64,000 nucleotides of DNA. It comes from Dyella jiangningensis. GTDB lineage: Bacteria; Pseudomonadota; Gammaproteobacteria; Xanthomonadales; Rhodanobacteraceae. Position numbers and translations under genes: made by a program. This document shows, in pieces, positions 36,728 to 44,546 of this stretch (position 1 is its first letter; every line of letters begins with the position of its first letter). The stretch covers positions 2,170,001 to 2,234,000 of the forward strand of contig NZ_NFZS01000001.1 of the NCBI RefSeq assembly GCF_003264855.1, in the 5' to 3' direction. The notes beneath the pieces were generated by a model. That model was not told the origin of the DNA. It searched no databases and worked only from the letters and a program-made list of their open reading frames with translations.

Positions 36728-38189
36728 ACGCACGGCTGTCGCCGGTGCTGCCAGGTCGCCCGTCGTGACGGCCGCGCGGATGCTGCAGCGTAAGTGTCGT
36801 TGCGGCACCCACAGCCATGGCCATGCCGAATGCGGGGAATGCGCAAGGAAGCGGGGCGGTCTGCAACGCAAGCTTGCCATCGGCGCGAGTCACGATCCGC
36901 TCGAAGTCGAGGCGGATCGCGTGGCCTCGCAGGTGATGACGGGGGCGGCGCCGACCGGTATCGGAGCCGCGGGGCCGCGAATCCAGCGTGCCAGTGGCGG
37001 GGATGGCAGTGCAGGGCAGGAGGCGCCGGGCAGCGTCGGTGAGGTGCTTTCCTCGCCCGGCGAGCCCATGCCGGGCGATCTCCGCAGCGACATGGAATCG
37101 CGTTTCAGGCATGACTTCAGCGCAGTGCGCCTGCACACCGGAGGCGCGGCCGCACGGTCGGCTCGCGATGTCGATGCCAGCGCCTACACCGCGGGCAGCC
37201 ACATCGTATGGGGTTCGAGTGCTTCCTCGCTGCAGACGCCGTCCGGCCGCCTGCTGTTGGCGCACGAGCTGACCCACGTCGTGCAGCAGTCGGCGGCCAA
37301 CGTGATCCGTCGCTGCATCAATCCCAAGAAGAACGACCCCATCTACGACTCGGTTGCGAATTCCATCCGCAACACGCCCGACTTCAAGACCCTGGATCCA
37401 CCGGACAAGGCCGAGGCGGAAGGCATCATTACCGACGCCAAGAAGAAGGCGGGTTGCCTTTACTACATCGGCGAGCTGTTTGCGCTGTTCACCACGAAGG
37501 ACAAGCCACCGGCAGCGATCGCCAAGGAAACGCAGGCAGCCACCGTGGTGGCCGCCAGCACCGAGAAGGCACGCGTCGCCAAGCCCGCCGAGGCGAAGAA
37601 CCTCAATGTGGAGGAAAAGGCATCGGCCGATCCTGCGCGAAAGTACGTCAAGATCAAAGGCAAGTTCGGCGGTGGAACGTATGAGGTCGACAACCGCGAC
37701 CCGAAGAACATCGTCGTTCGGGCGAAGGTGTTCCTGAAGGCGGCCGGAAGCGGCACCGCGGCGGACGTGGCCAACATCACGTCGATGGAAGACGCCATCG
37801 AGAAGGCTGCCTCACGTCCCGGGTTCATCGTCGACATCAGTTTCGTCAATGCGCCTGACGCAGACACGTTCACGGCCGAAGTGGACCCGTCGAGATGGGA
37901 AGTCGCGACGAACTGGTCCGGCGGCGATCCGACCGGGTTCGCCCACGAGCTGCTGCACATGTTCGCCTACGAGCTCGATCGCTACGACTACATCCAGTCC
38001 CATGCGCGCAACGCCTCGATGCTCGTGAAAGAACGCGTTCATTGGTTTGCCATGCAGCTGACCAAGCCTGCCGGTTTCGACAACCCGGCGTCCCTGATGG
38101 GTGAAGGCCAGCATCCGTTGAACGATGACGCATGCCGTGTCGCGGGGCTGGACGTCGCCACCTGCGTTGCCGCGCGCCAGAAGCCATGA
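36720..38189 (+). CDS. DUF4157 (eCIS core) protein with C-terminal metallopeptidase-like domain; candidate payload
   Basis: A 489-residue protein. A Cys-rich tag occupies residues 22-51 (LQRKCRCG, ECGECARKRGGLQRK). An EVEADRVASQVM motif (62-73) and the DUF4157 core follow (RFRHDFSAVRLHTGG; HELTHVVQQ at 182-190, a zincin HExxH). A separate C-terminal domain (about 305-489) carries a second zincin motif, FAHELLHMFAYELDRYDY (407-424). DUF4157 proteins are linked to eCIS and often precede effector domains. The second HExxH suggests a protease cargo. Activity is inferred, not shown. Confidence 0.8.
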   Translation: MAERTAVAGAARSPVVTAARMLQRKCRCGTHSHGHAECGECARKRGGLQRKLAIGASHDPLEVEADRVASQVMTGAAPTGIGAAGPRIQRASGGDGSAGQEAPGSVGEVLSSPGEPMPGDLRSDMESRFRHDFSAVRLHTGGAAARSARDVDASAYTAGSHIVWGSSASSLQTPSGRLLLAHELTHVVQQSAANVIRRCINPKKNDPIYDSVANSIRNTPDFKTLDPPDKAEAEGIITDAKKKAGCLYYIGELFALFTTKDKPPAAIAKETQAATVVAASTEKARVAKPAEAKNLNVEEKASADPARKYVKIKGKFGGGTYEVDNRDPKNIVVRAKVFLKAAGSGTAADVANITSMEDAIEKAASRPGFIVDISFVNAPDADTFTAEVDPSRWEVATNWSGGDPTGFAHELLHMFAYELDRYDYIQSHARNASMLVKERVHWFAMQLTKPAGFDNPASLMGEGQHPLNDDACRVAGLDVATCVAARQKP

Positions 38190-38218
38190 AACGGACCACG
38201 AAGGCCATGTGAGGACAC

Positions 38219-40336
38219 GTGCAGAAGCAGACCGCCCGCCACCTGATGCATGTCGCACCGCCGTCCTCCGGTCATGTGCTGCAGCGCAAGTGTGCCTGCG
38301 GGAATCATGCACCGGGTGGTGGCGAGTGCGAGCAGTGCAAGAAGCGGGTGCAGCGCAAGGGTGAAGGCGCCGCTGGGCCCACCCTGGCGCCGGGCATCGT
38401 GAGCGACGTGCTGGCGGGTACCGGCCGGCCGCTTGATGGAGCAACGCGTGGAAGGATGGAGCAGCGCTTCAGTCATGACTTCAGTGGCGTGCGCATACAT
38501 TCCGACTCGCAGGCCGCGCGGTCCGCCCAGGCGGTGGGCGCTCTTGCGTATACCGTCGGGCAGCACATCGTGTTTGGGGAGGGGCGATTTGCACCGCAGT
38601 CGGGCGCGGGTCAACGGCTGCTGGCCCATGAGTTGACCCACACCATCCAGCAACGCACGGCACCGGCATCGTTGAATCCGCGATTGAGCGTCGGGGCCAG
38701 CGATACGGCGGAAGAGGTCGAGGCCGATCGCGTGGCCGATCATGTGATGTCGGGCAGAAAGATTCCTGCCATTGGTGCGGGCGCCATACCGTTGCTGCGG
38801 CGCCAGACGCTGCCTGATGGCGGCGGTGACGCGGACGCCAAGTCCGAGCCGGACTTCAGCCAGCCGCAGAAGCGTGGCGCGCAAGGGCGGGCCGCGTCGG
38901 TCGATGCCGGCAAGCGCGGCGACGATGAGGTGAAGATTCGCATCATCCGCTATCTGTGTGCCTGCAGGGGGCGCAATGTCACTCGTACCAGTGCGTCGGC
39001 ACAGCTACAGCCCAATCCCGGCGTAACGCTGGAAATCTGCAATGGGCAGGTGACTGCGCGCGTGACGGGAGACATCGTGCCCAGCACCGCTACCACCGGC
39101 ACGGCCAAGGTGGGCGTGGACGTCAACGTCGCGGGCAAGGCGAATGTCGGGGTTCAGGGGCAGATCCAAAACACCGGTAATGAGCCGCAGGTGGGCCCGT
39201 CGGCCGACGTGCGTGTGAAGCTACCGAACGGTGGGCAGATCGGAGCGAGCGGCGGCGCACTTAGGGGTACGCAGTCTGGCAAGTGGAGCGGCCAGGGCGG
39301 CATTGGCTATCAAACGCCTGGTGGGACGACTGTCGGTGGACAGGTTTCGGCCCAACAAGGAGGTCCCGTCGTCGTCACAGGGGGCCTGAACATACCTCTT
39401 GGTGGCCAGAACGTGAGCAACAAGACCTGTCGCGAGTGCTATTGCCCGCTTTCGTACCAGTGCTATGCAGACGTCGTGCCGCGCGATTACGACACGCCGA
39501 CCACGTACGACGTCGAGCAGCGCGGTCGGCTTCGCTATTACTTCAGCCTCGACAAGGCCGATGACACCACCGATCCGACGCTCAAGGGCGAATCGACCAG
39601 GACGCTGGACGAGGTAGCAAAACAGGTGGCTGCCGGAAGCAAGGTTCGCTCGATCACGGGCTATGCCTCGCCGGAGGACAATCGCGAGAAGCCCGAGCCG
39701 AACCAGAAGCTCTCGATGGATCGTGCGAAGCGCCTGCATGACCTGCTCGGCGCGCGCCTCGGGGCGAGCGCTTCGCTTCCTTCTCCCGCCGCCGGCGGCG
39801 AACTGCTGGGGCGCGCGCCGACGATCGCGCCGGGCAGCAGCCTTGCGCAGGCCATGCTGGATGCAGGCTTTGGTGACCCGGAAGACGTCACGCAGTTCCT
39901 CGTCGGCAGCGATATCCCCAACCCCAAGTTGGCCGATCAGTTCCTCGGGCTGCTCGATCGCGTGACCGAGCCTGCCGACAGGCTGAAGCTCTTTGGCGTG
40001 GGGGCTGATTCACCGGCGGCCCCCAAGCTGCTGGCCGCCATCGAGCTGTTCCGCAAGAACCGCGGACGCGGCCGCAGGCCGTGGGAAGGCATCTTCGGCT
40101 TCCTGCGTTACGCGACGGTGGAGCTCAGTACCACGCACAAGGAGGCGGGGACAGAGCATCACCGCACGACGGGCTCGTTGACGCCGATGGCCGAGGCCGT
40201 ATGCAAGCCCTACGCGATCAAGGCAGAGGCGACGAACAGTTTTGGTCCCGCCGAGCGAGAGCCTGACAAGAACGTCGACTGTCCGAGCGAACCCGCCAAT
40301 CTTCCCGAGACCGACAAACAATGCCATTACGACTGA
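38219..40336 (+). CDS. DUF4157 protein with OmpA-like C-terminal region
   Basis: A 705-residue protein with a GTG start preceded by GAGG. The same Cys tag is at residues 21-47 (LQRKCACGNH, ECEQCKKRVQRK). The DUF4157 core has HELTHTIQQ at 137-145, and here the EVEADRVADHVM motif follows the core (about 167-178), reversed in order relative to the first protein. A Gly-rich repetitive beta region (about 270-400), a Cys cluster (TCRECYCPLSYQC) and an OmpA-like segment (SKVRSITGYASPEDN, KLSMDRAKRLHDLLGARLG) complete it. OmpA-like domains bind peptidoglycan. It may be a payload or a particle anchor. Confidence 0.75.
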   Translation: MQKQTARHLMHVAPPSSGHVLQRKCACGNHAPGGGECEQCKKRVQRKGEGAAGPTLAPGIVSDVLAGTGRPLDGATRGRMEQRFSHDFSGVRIHSDSQAARSAQAVGALAYTVGQHIVFGEGRFAPQSGAGQRLLAHELTHTIQQRTAPASLNPRLSVGASDTAEEVEADRVADHVMSGRKIPAIGAGAIPLLRRQTLPDGGGDADAKSEPDFSQPQKRGAQGRAASVDAGKRGDDEVKIRIIRYLCACRGRNVTRTSASAQLQPNPGVTLEICNGQVTARVTGDIVPSTATTGTAKVGVDVNVAGKANVGVQGQIQNTGNEPQVGPSADVRVKLPNGGQIGASGGALRGTQSGKWSGQGGIGYQTPGGTTVGGQVSAQQGGPVVVTGGLNIPLGGQNVSNKTCRECYCPLSYQCYADVVPRDYDTPTTYDVEQRGRLRYYFSLDKADDTTDPTLKGESTRTLDEVAKQVAAGSKVRSITGYASPEDNREKPEPNQKLSMDRAKRLHDLLGARLGASASLPSPAAGGELLGRAPTIAPGSSLAQAMLDAGFGDPEDVTQFLVGSDIPNPKLADQFLGLLDRVTEPADRLKLFGVGADSPAAPKLLAAIELFRKNRGRGRRPWEGIFGFLRYATVELSTTHKEAGTEHHRTTGSLTPMAEAVCKPYAIKAEATNSFGPAEREPDKNVDCPSEPANLPETDKQCHYD

Positions 40337-40400
40337 GCCATTGCGTTCCAGTGGTACGTGCGCTGGATCGTTTCGACGGCGGTGCATGGCGGAGCCGGCC

Positions 40401-41309
40401 ATGAGCGCGTACGTGCATCACAGGCCATACCGGCCATGGGCGCCGCCTGTATCGACCCGCGTTTCCGGCACGCGTGGGTCATGCAGCTGTGGCAAGCATG
40501 CGAACGCCTGCCCACGGTGTCGCGAGAGCAAGGACTCGCGCGCCGCGCCATGGCCCGGCGCTGTCCATGGCGTGCCCGCGCATGACTTCAGCCGGTTGCC
40601 GCTGTTCGGTGCGCGCGAAGCCAGCAATGGGCAGGGTGATGACGAAGGCGTGGAATCGGTCGACGGTCCGTCACCGGTCGGCTCCGGCAGCAACGCGCAA
40701 CCCGCGCCGCCGCGTCCGCGCCCCACCGGCACCAAGGTGGATGCGACCACCAGCTACACGCAGGCCGCGTTGCAGGCCGGGTATCTGTCGGGGCTGGGCA
40801 TCGTGGCGCGGATGCAGGTGCTGCCCGACAGCACGACGTGGGATGGCAACGAAGTCGTCGAGTCGCTGCAGCAGGTGTCCTCGACATGCCCGGACACGCT
40901 CACGCGACCGGGGCCGTGCAACGGCCATTCGCACTTCCCGATCGGCGCGAAACTGCGCGCTCGCGGCGTGCGGCCGGAGCTTCCGGCGACGCGCAATCGC
41001 TTCTACGACATCCACACCTCGCAATCGGAGGACGTGAGCTTCCTGCACGACGCCACGCGCAATCCCAAGGGTATCGATTCGTGCGAATCGGTGTGCCGAC
41101 AGGACTATTCGTATGACGGCGTGGTGATCGGTTCGCACAGCATTCGCCGCCAGTTCCGCAAGGGAAAGTTGAACAACCACGACGTCACCATCATCGACGT
41201 GACGAAGACGGACCTCGCCCCCGCAGCTGCCGGCAATCAGCAGCAAGGCAACCCCGGAAGCGGCGGTGGCAGCGGTTCGCCTCCACCCGGCGGCGGAGGA
41301 AAACCATGA
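40401..41309 (+). CDS. eCIS-associated protein sharing the Cys tag but lacking the DUF4157 core
   Basis: A 302-residue protein. The N-terminus has GSCSCGKHANACPRC (27-40) and HDFSRLPLFG (61-70), elements shared with the N-termini of DUF4157 proteins, but no HELTH motif follows. The middle and C-terminal part (VDATTSYTQAALQAGYLSGL, FYDIHTSQSEDVSFLHDATR, YDGVVIGSHSIRRQF) is unrecognised and ends in a Gly/Pro-rich tail. The ATG at 40401 has GGAG 6 bases upstream. The shared tag and the position among eCIS core proteins suggest a third cargo or accessory protein. Confidence 0.7.
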   Translation: MSAYVHHRPYRPWAPPVSTRVSGTRGSCSCGKHANACPRCRESKDSRAAPWPGAVHGVPAHDFSRLPLFGAREASNGQGDDEGVESVDGPSPVGSGSNAQPAPPRPRPTGTKVDATTSYTQAALQAGYLSGLGIVARMQVLPDSTTWDGNEVVESLQQVSSTCPDTLTRPGPCNGHSHFPIGAKLRARGVRPELPATRNRFYDIHTSQSEDVSFLHDATRNPKGIDSCESVCRQDYSYDGVVIGSHSIRRQFRKGKLNNHDVTIIDVTKTDLAPAAAGNQQQGNPGSGGGSGSPPPGGGGKP

Positions 41310-41962
41310 GCAGCTTCCCCGGCTCGCCGCGCATCCTCAAGGGCGGCATCGTGCTGATCGATCCCGACAGTTCGGCGGTGCTGCGCGTGATCGCGCTGCA
41401 GTACAACCCCGATTCCATCACGCGATCGCTGCAGGTGCAGGCGATGGGCGCGGGCGGCGATCGATCCGAAGTGTTGCGGCTGAAAGGCCCGCCGGTGGAG
41501 ACGATCAAGCTGGAGGCCGAGATCGATGCGGCGGACCAGCTGGAATTTCCCGAGCGGAACCCGGTGGCGACGCAAGCGGGCGTGTTTGCGCAGCTCGCCG
41601 CGCTGGAAACGATGATCTATCCCACCAGCGCGCAGTTGAACGCGAACGATGCGCTGGCGCAGATCGGTACGCTCGAAATCATCCCGATGGAAACGCCGCT
41701 GGCCCTGTTCGTATGGAGCCAGACGCGCATCCTTCCCGTGCGCGTGACGGAACTGAGCATCACCGAGGAAGCCTTCGACACCGCGCTCAACCCGATACGC
41801 GCCAAGATCAGCCTCGGGCTGCGCGTGCTCTCGGTGGATGACGTGCCGACCGGCCACAAGGCCGCCAGCCTGTTCATGAGCTACCTGCAGCGCAAGGAAC
41901 AGCTGGCGAAAGCGGCGCCCGCCATGCCGCTGTCCGCATTGGGCCTGACAGGAGTGCCGTGA
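41306..41962 (+). CDS. CIS tube-like adaptor protein (Afp7-type N-terminal part)
   Basis: The 218-residue protein begins GSPRILKGGIVLIDPDSSAV and contains LQYNPDSITRSLQVQAMG, VETIKLEAEIDAADQLEFPE and LFVWSQTRILPVRVTELSIT, matching the contractile injection system tube protein family (Afp7/Pvc7). It probably joins the hub to the tube. The LysM domain normally at the C-terminus is absent and seems to be encoded by the next gene, whose start overlaps this stop by one base. Confidence 0.88.
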   Translation: MSSFPGSPRILKGGIVLIDPDSSAVLRVIALQYNPDSITRSLQVQAMGAGGDRSEVLRLKGPPVETIKLEAEIDAADQLEFPERNPVATQAGVFAQLAALETMIYPTSAQLNANDALAQIGTLEIIPMETPLALFVWSQTRILPVRVTELSITEEAFDTALNPIRAKISLGLRVLSVDDVPTGHKAASLFMSYLQRKEQLAKAAPAMPLSALGLTGVP

Positions 41963-42282
41963 TGGCCACGAACTTCCCTCCCACCAGTCGCTACGCGTTG
42001 ACGCCGACCTGCACCTACATTCGCGCCGACGGCACGCCTATCGCCTACCTCAAGCGCCGCATGGTGCCTACGCCCGAGAACTTCGCACTGCTGCAGTGGC
42101 ATCGCGTCACGCAGGGCGAGCGGCTGGACAACATCACGGCGAAGTATCTCGGCGATCCGGAACAGTTCTGGCGGCTGTGCGATGCGAATCGTGTACTGCG
42201 TCCAGAGGAACTCACCGAAACCATAGGGCGGCGCATCGCCATCACCTTGCCTGAAGGCATTCCGGGGGCGCCGCATGCCTAA
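41962..42282 (+). CDS. LysM-like small baseplate protein (gp53/Afp7 C-terminal-like)
   Basis: The 106-residue protein has a LysM-like core (HRVTQGERLDNITAKYLGDP, then EQFWRLCDANRVLRPEELTE). It may correspond to the LysM part of Afp7 or to T4 gp53; both are structural roles near the baseplate hub. AGGAG lies 7 bases before the ATG. Its stop codon TAA is completed by the first bases of the left arm of the inverted repeat that follows. Confidence 0.85.
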   Translation: MATNFPPTSRYALTPTCTYIRADGTPIAYLKRRMVPTPENFALLQWHRVTQGERLDNITAKYLGDPEQFWRLCDANRVLRPEELTETIGRRIAITLPEGIPGAPHA

Positions 42283-42312
42283 GGCCACGCTGACCAAATA
42301 TCGCCAGCGTCA

Positions 42313-42410
42313 CCCGTCCTGTCTGTGCGCAGGCCGCAGGACCGGTGGCGAAGGCAGACTGGCTGTCTGTCGAGACGGCGGGCCGAAGGCCTGCGCACAG
42401 ACAGGACGGG
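42313..42410. repeat. Inner inverted repeat A
   Basis: Bases 42313-42335 pair perfectly with 42388-42410 (23 bp) around a 52-base loop. The loop holds a mini-hairpin AGACTGGCTGTCT (42356-42368). The right half of the next inverted repeat carries a near-copy in opposite orientation. Confidence 0.95.
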
Positions 42411-42443
42411 CCCCAACGCTAGAAGGTTCAAACGACGGGGTGT

Positions 42444-42535
42444 CCTCTGAAAGGCTGGCACGCCGCGCCGCGCGGCTTGCCAAGACCGCCAGTCTTCCCT
42501 GCACCGCGCAACGCGGCGTGCCAGCCTTTCAGAGG
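42444..42535. repeat. Inner inverted repeat B, covering the hub gene ribosome site
   Basis: Bases 42444-42467 pair perfectly with 42512-42535 (24 bp) around a 44-base loop. The loop contains AGACCGCCAGTCT (42483-42495), whose reverse complement matches the mini-hairpin of repeat A at 12 of 13 bases. The AGAGG serving the hub gene (42531-42535) is inside the right arm, so it would be paired in the mRNA. Confidence 0.95.
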
Positions 42536-42543
42536 GCATGACG

Positions 42544-43701
42544 ATGGCGATATTTGGTCAGCGTGGCCTTGGGGGCGTGCACCTGACGCTGATGGTCGGG
42601 CCGGTGGTGCCGATTCCGGTGCCGCAGATCGTGCTCGACGCACTCACGCAGGTGGAGGTGGTGCAGCCCGACGAAGCGGCCGGTGCATTCACGCTGCAGT
42701 TCACGCTGAGCGTGCAGTCGCCGCTGCATACCTTGTTCCTGCTGAGCGGTGGCGGCGTGGTGCCACTGTTGCGCGTGATCCTGATCGCCACCATCAACGG
42801 CATGCCGCAGGTGCTGATCGACGGCGTGGTCAACAGGACCACGGTGGCGCCTGGCTCCGACCAGCGCCATACCAGCCTGCACGTGATGGGCGACGACCTG
42901 ACCGCGGTGATGCAGAAGCTGGAGTTCTCCGGGCTGCCGGGCACGCCGTACCCGGCCATGCCTGCCGAGGCGATCGTCGCGTTGCTGCTGGCGAAGTACG
43001 CCTTCCTGGGCGTGGTGCCGCTGATCATTCCCAGCATCGCGATCGACGTGCCTATCCCCACTGATCGCATTCCCACCCAGCAGGGCAGCGACCTCGAATA
43101 CATCCGCATGCTCGCCGAGCGCGTGGGCTATGTGTTCTACATCGAGCCGGGGCCGGCGCCGGGCATGAGCACGGCGTACTGGGGGCCGAAGATCAAGGTG
43201 GGCGTGCCGCAGCCGGCGCTCAATGCCGACATGGATGCAGGCAGCAATGTGGAAAGCCTCAACTTCAGCTACAACGGCGATGCACGCAGCCTGCCGCTGG
43301 TGTACATCCAGAATCAGCAGACCAAGGTGCCGTTGCCGCTGCCGATTCCGGACATCGGCCCGCTCAATCCGCCGCTCGGACTCATCGATCCGCCACCGCA
43401 ACGCCTGCGACCGCTGCCCGAAACGGCGAAATACTCGCCAACGCGCGCGATGTTGCTCGGCATGGCCGAAGCGGCGAAATCGGCGGATACGGTGACGGGG
43501 CAGGGCAGCCTCGACGTGACCCGCTATGGCCAGATCTTGAAATCGCGCCAGCTGGTCGGCGTTCGTGGTGTAGGGCCGGCGTTCGACGGGCTGCATTACG
43601 TGACGGAAGTGCGCCATTCCATCAAGCGCGGGGAGTACAAGCAGAGCTTCAGCCTCTCGCGCAAAGGGCTCATCTCCACCTTGCCACTGGTGCCGCCATG
43701 A
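42544..43701 (+). CDS. gpD/VgrG-like baseplate hub protein
   Basis: The 385-residue protein begins MAIFGQRGLGGVHLTLMVGP and carries features of the phage late control D / VgrG N-terminal hub family: SDQRHTSLHVMGDDLTAVMQ, QQGSDLEYIRMLAERVGYVF, then GLHYVTEVRHSIKRGEYKQS. It forms the hub that holds the spike. In Afp/PVC this and the spike are one protein (Afp8); here they are split with the gpV gene. The ATG at 42544 is preferred to 42538 because AGAGG is 8 bases upstream of it. Both lie inside the inverted-repeat block, so translation may be controlled by RNA structure. Confidence 0.88.
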   Translation: MAIFGQRGLGGVHLTLMVGPVVPIPVPQIVLDALTQVEVVQPDEAAGAFTLQFTLSVQSPLHTLFLLSGGGVVPLLRVILIATINGMPQVLIDGVVNRTTVAPGSDQRHTSLHVMGDDLTAVMQKLEFSGLPGTPYPAMPAEAIVALLLAKYAFLGVVPLIIPSIAIDVPIPTDRIPTQQGSDLEYIRMLAERVGYVFYIEPGPAPGMSTAYWGPKIKVGVPQPALNADMDAGSNVESLNFSYNGDARSLPLVYIQNQQTKVPLPLPIPDIGPLNPPLGLIDPPPQRLRPLPETAKYSPTRAMLLGMAEAAKSADTVTGQGSLDVTRYGQILKSRQLVGVRGVGPAFDGLHYVTEVRHSIKRGEYKQSFSLSRKGLISTLPLVPP

Positions 43702-44204
43702 GCAAGTACTACGGCAAATACCGCGGCACGGTGATCCAGAACGTCGATCCGGAACAGCTGGGTCGCATCCAGGCGATGGTGCCTGACGTGTCCGGCCTGC
43801 TTCCGTCGAGTTGGGCGATGCCCTGCGTGCCGATCGCCGGCAAGCAGAGTGGCGTCTACGTGGTGCCGCAGATCGGCGCGGGCGTGTGGATCGAGTTCGA
43901 GCAGGGTGATCCGGACTACCCGATCTGGAGCGGCGGCTACTGGGGCGTGGCGGCGGAAGTACCGGCGCTTGCGCTGGCCGGCAACCCGGCCAGCCCGAGC
44001 ATCGTGCTCGGTTCCATCCTGCAGAACACGCTGTGCATCAGCGATGTGCCGGGGCCCACGGGCGGCATCATGATCAAGAGCACCACGGGCGCCATGATCG
44101 TCGTGAACGACGTGGGCATCACCATCTCCAACGGCAAGGGCGCCACCATCGTGCTGGCCGGTCCCACCGTGACCATCAACAACGGCGCGCTGGTCGTGAC
44201 GTAG
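43698..44204 (+). CDS. gpV/gp5-like spike base protein (OB fold)
   Basis: The 168-residue protein starts with an OB-fold element (YYGKYRGTVIQNVDPEQLGR; WAMPCVPIAGKQSGVYVVPQ; WIEFEQGDPDYPIWSGGYWG) and ends in short repeating beta strands (MIVVNDVGITISNGKGATIV) that would form the triple-stranded helix of the spike. It overlaps the hub gene by 4 bases. Hub and spike base are separate genes rather than one VgrG-like fusion. Confidence 0.92.
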   Translation: MSKYYGKYRGTVIQNVDPEQLGRIQAMVPDVSGLLPSSWAMPCVPIAGKQSGVYVVPQIGAGVWIEFEQGDPDYPIWSGGYWGVAAEVPALALAGNPASPSIVLGSILQNTLCISDVPGPTGGIMIKSTTGAMIVVNDVGITISNGKGATIVLAGPTVTINNGALVVT

Positions 44205-44215
44205 GAAGATCACCG

Positions 44216-44539
44216 ATGCCAGGATTCCTCCTTCATGTCGGTGCGACGGTCCTGTGTTCCCACGCGGGGCAGGCCCAGGCGATGACGCCGAATCCACGGG
44301 TGGCGGTGAGCGGACAGCCCACGGTCACCCTTGCCGGCCCCTGGGTCGTCGCCGGTTGCGCATTGCCACCGCCACCGGCGGCGAACGGGCCGTGCGTGAC
44401 GGCACAGTTCGTGACCGCCGCGACGCGCGTCACGTCGAACGGACAGCCGTTGCTCTGTTTCGACAGCCAGGCCATCTGCGCGCCCACGGGCACGCCGCTG
44501 CTCATCGTCGCCAGCCAGATGCGCGCCAGCGCCATGTGA
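44216..44539 (+). CDS. PAAR-like spike tip protein
   Basis: The 107-residue protein (MPGFLLHVGATVLCSHAGQA, RVAVSGQPTVTLAGPWVVAG, TSNGQPLLCFDSQAICAPTG) has the Cys/His spacing and short beta repeats of PAAR/DUF4280-like tip proteins, which sharpen the spike and may carry cargo. AGGAAG precedes the ATG. Strong context support: it lies right after gpV. Confidence 0.8.
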   Translation: MPGFLLHVGATVLCSHAGQAQAMTPNPRVAVSGQPTVTLAGPWVVAGCALPPPPAANGPCVTAQFVTAATRVTSNGQPLLCFDSQAICAPTGTPLLIVASQMRASAM

Positions 44540-44546
44540 GGACGTC

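Larger units (their letters stand above)
42281..42570. repeat. Outer inverted repeat of a 290-bp palindromic block inside the eCIS operon
   Basis: Bases 42281-42306 are the exact reverse complement of 42545-42570 (26 bp). With one mismatch (42307/42544) the match extends to 42312/42539 (31 of 32). The right arm is the start of the gpD-like gene, so the left arm is an inverted copy of that gene start. The mismatch falls on the A of the start codon ATG at 42544. Two further perfect inverted repeats lie inside. Confidence 0.95.

Noticed and set aside
42279-42539. Small frames on both strands within the inverted-repeat block
   Set aside because: They exist because the palindromes are GC-rich and stop-poor; the same sequence read both ways gives similar peptides, so coding is unlikely.
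42281-42570. Interpretation of the inverted-repeat block as a simple MITE or transposon remnant
   Set aside because: No adjacent target-site duplication was found and the right outer arm is part of a coding sequence; not fully excluded, but the simple model does not fit.
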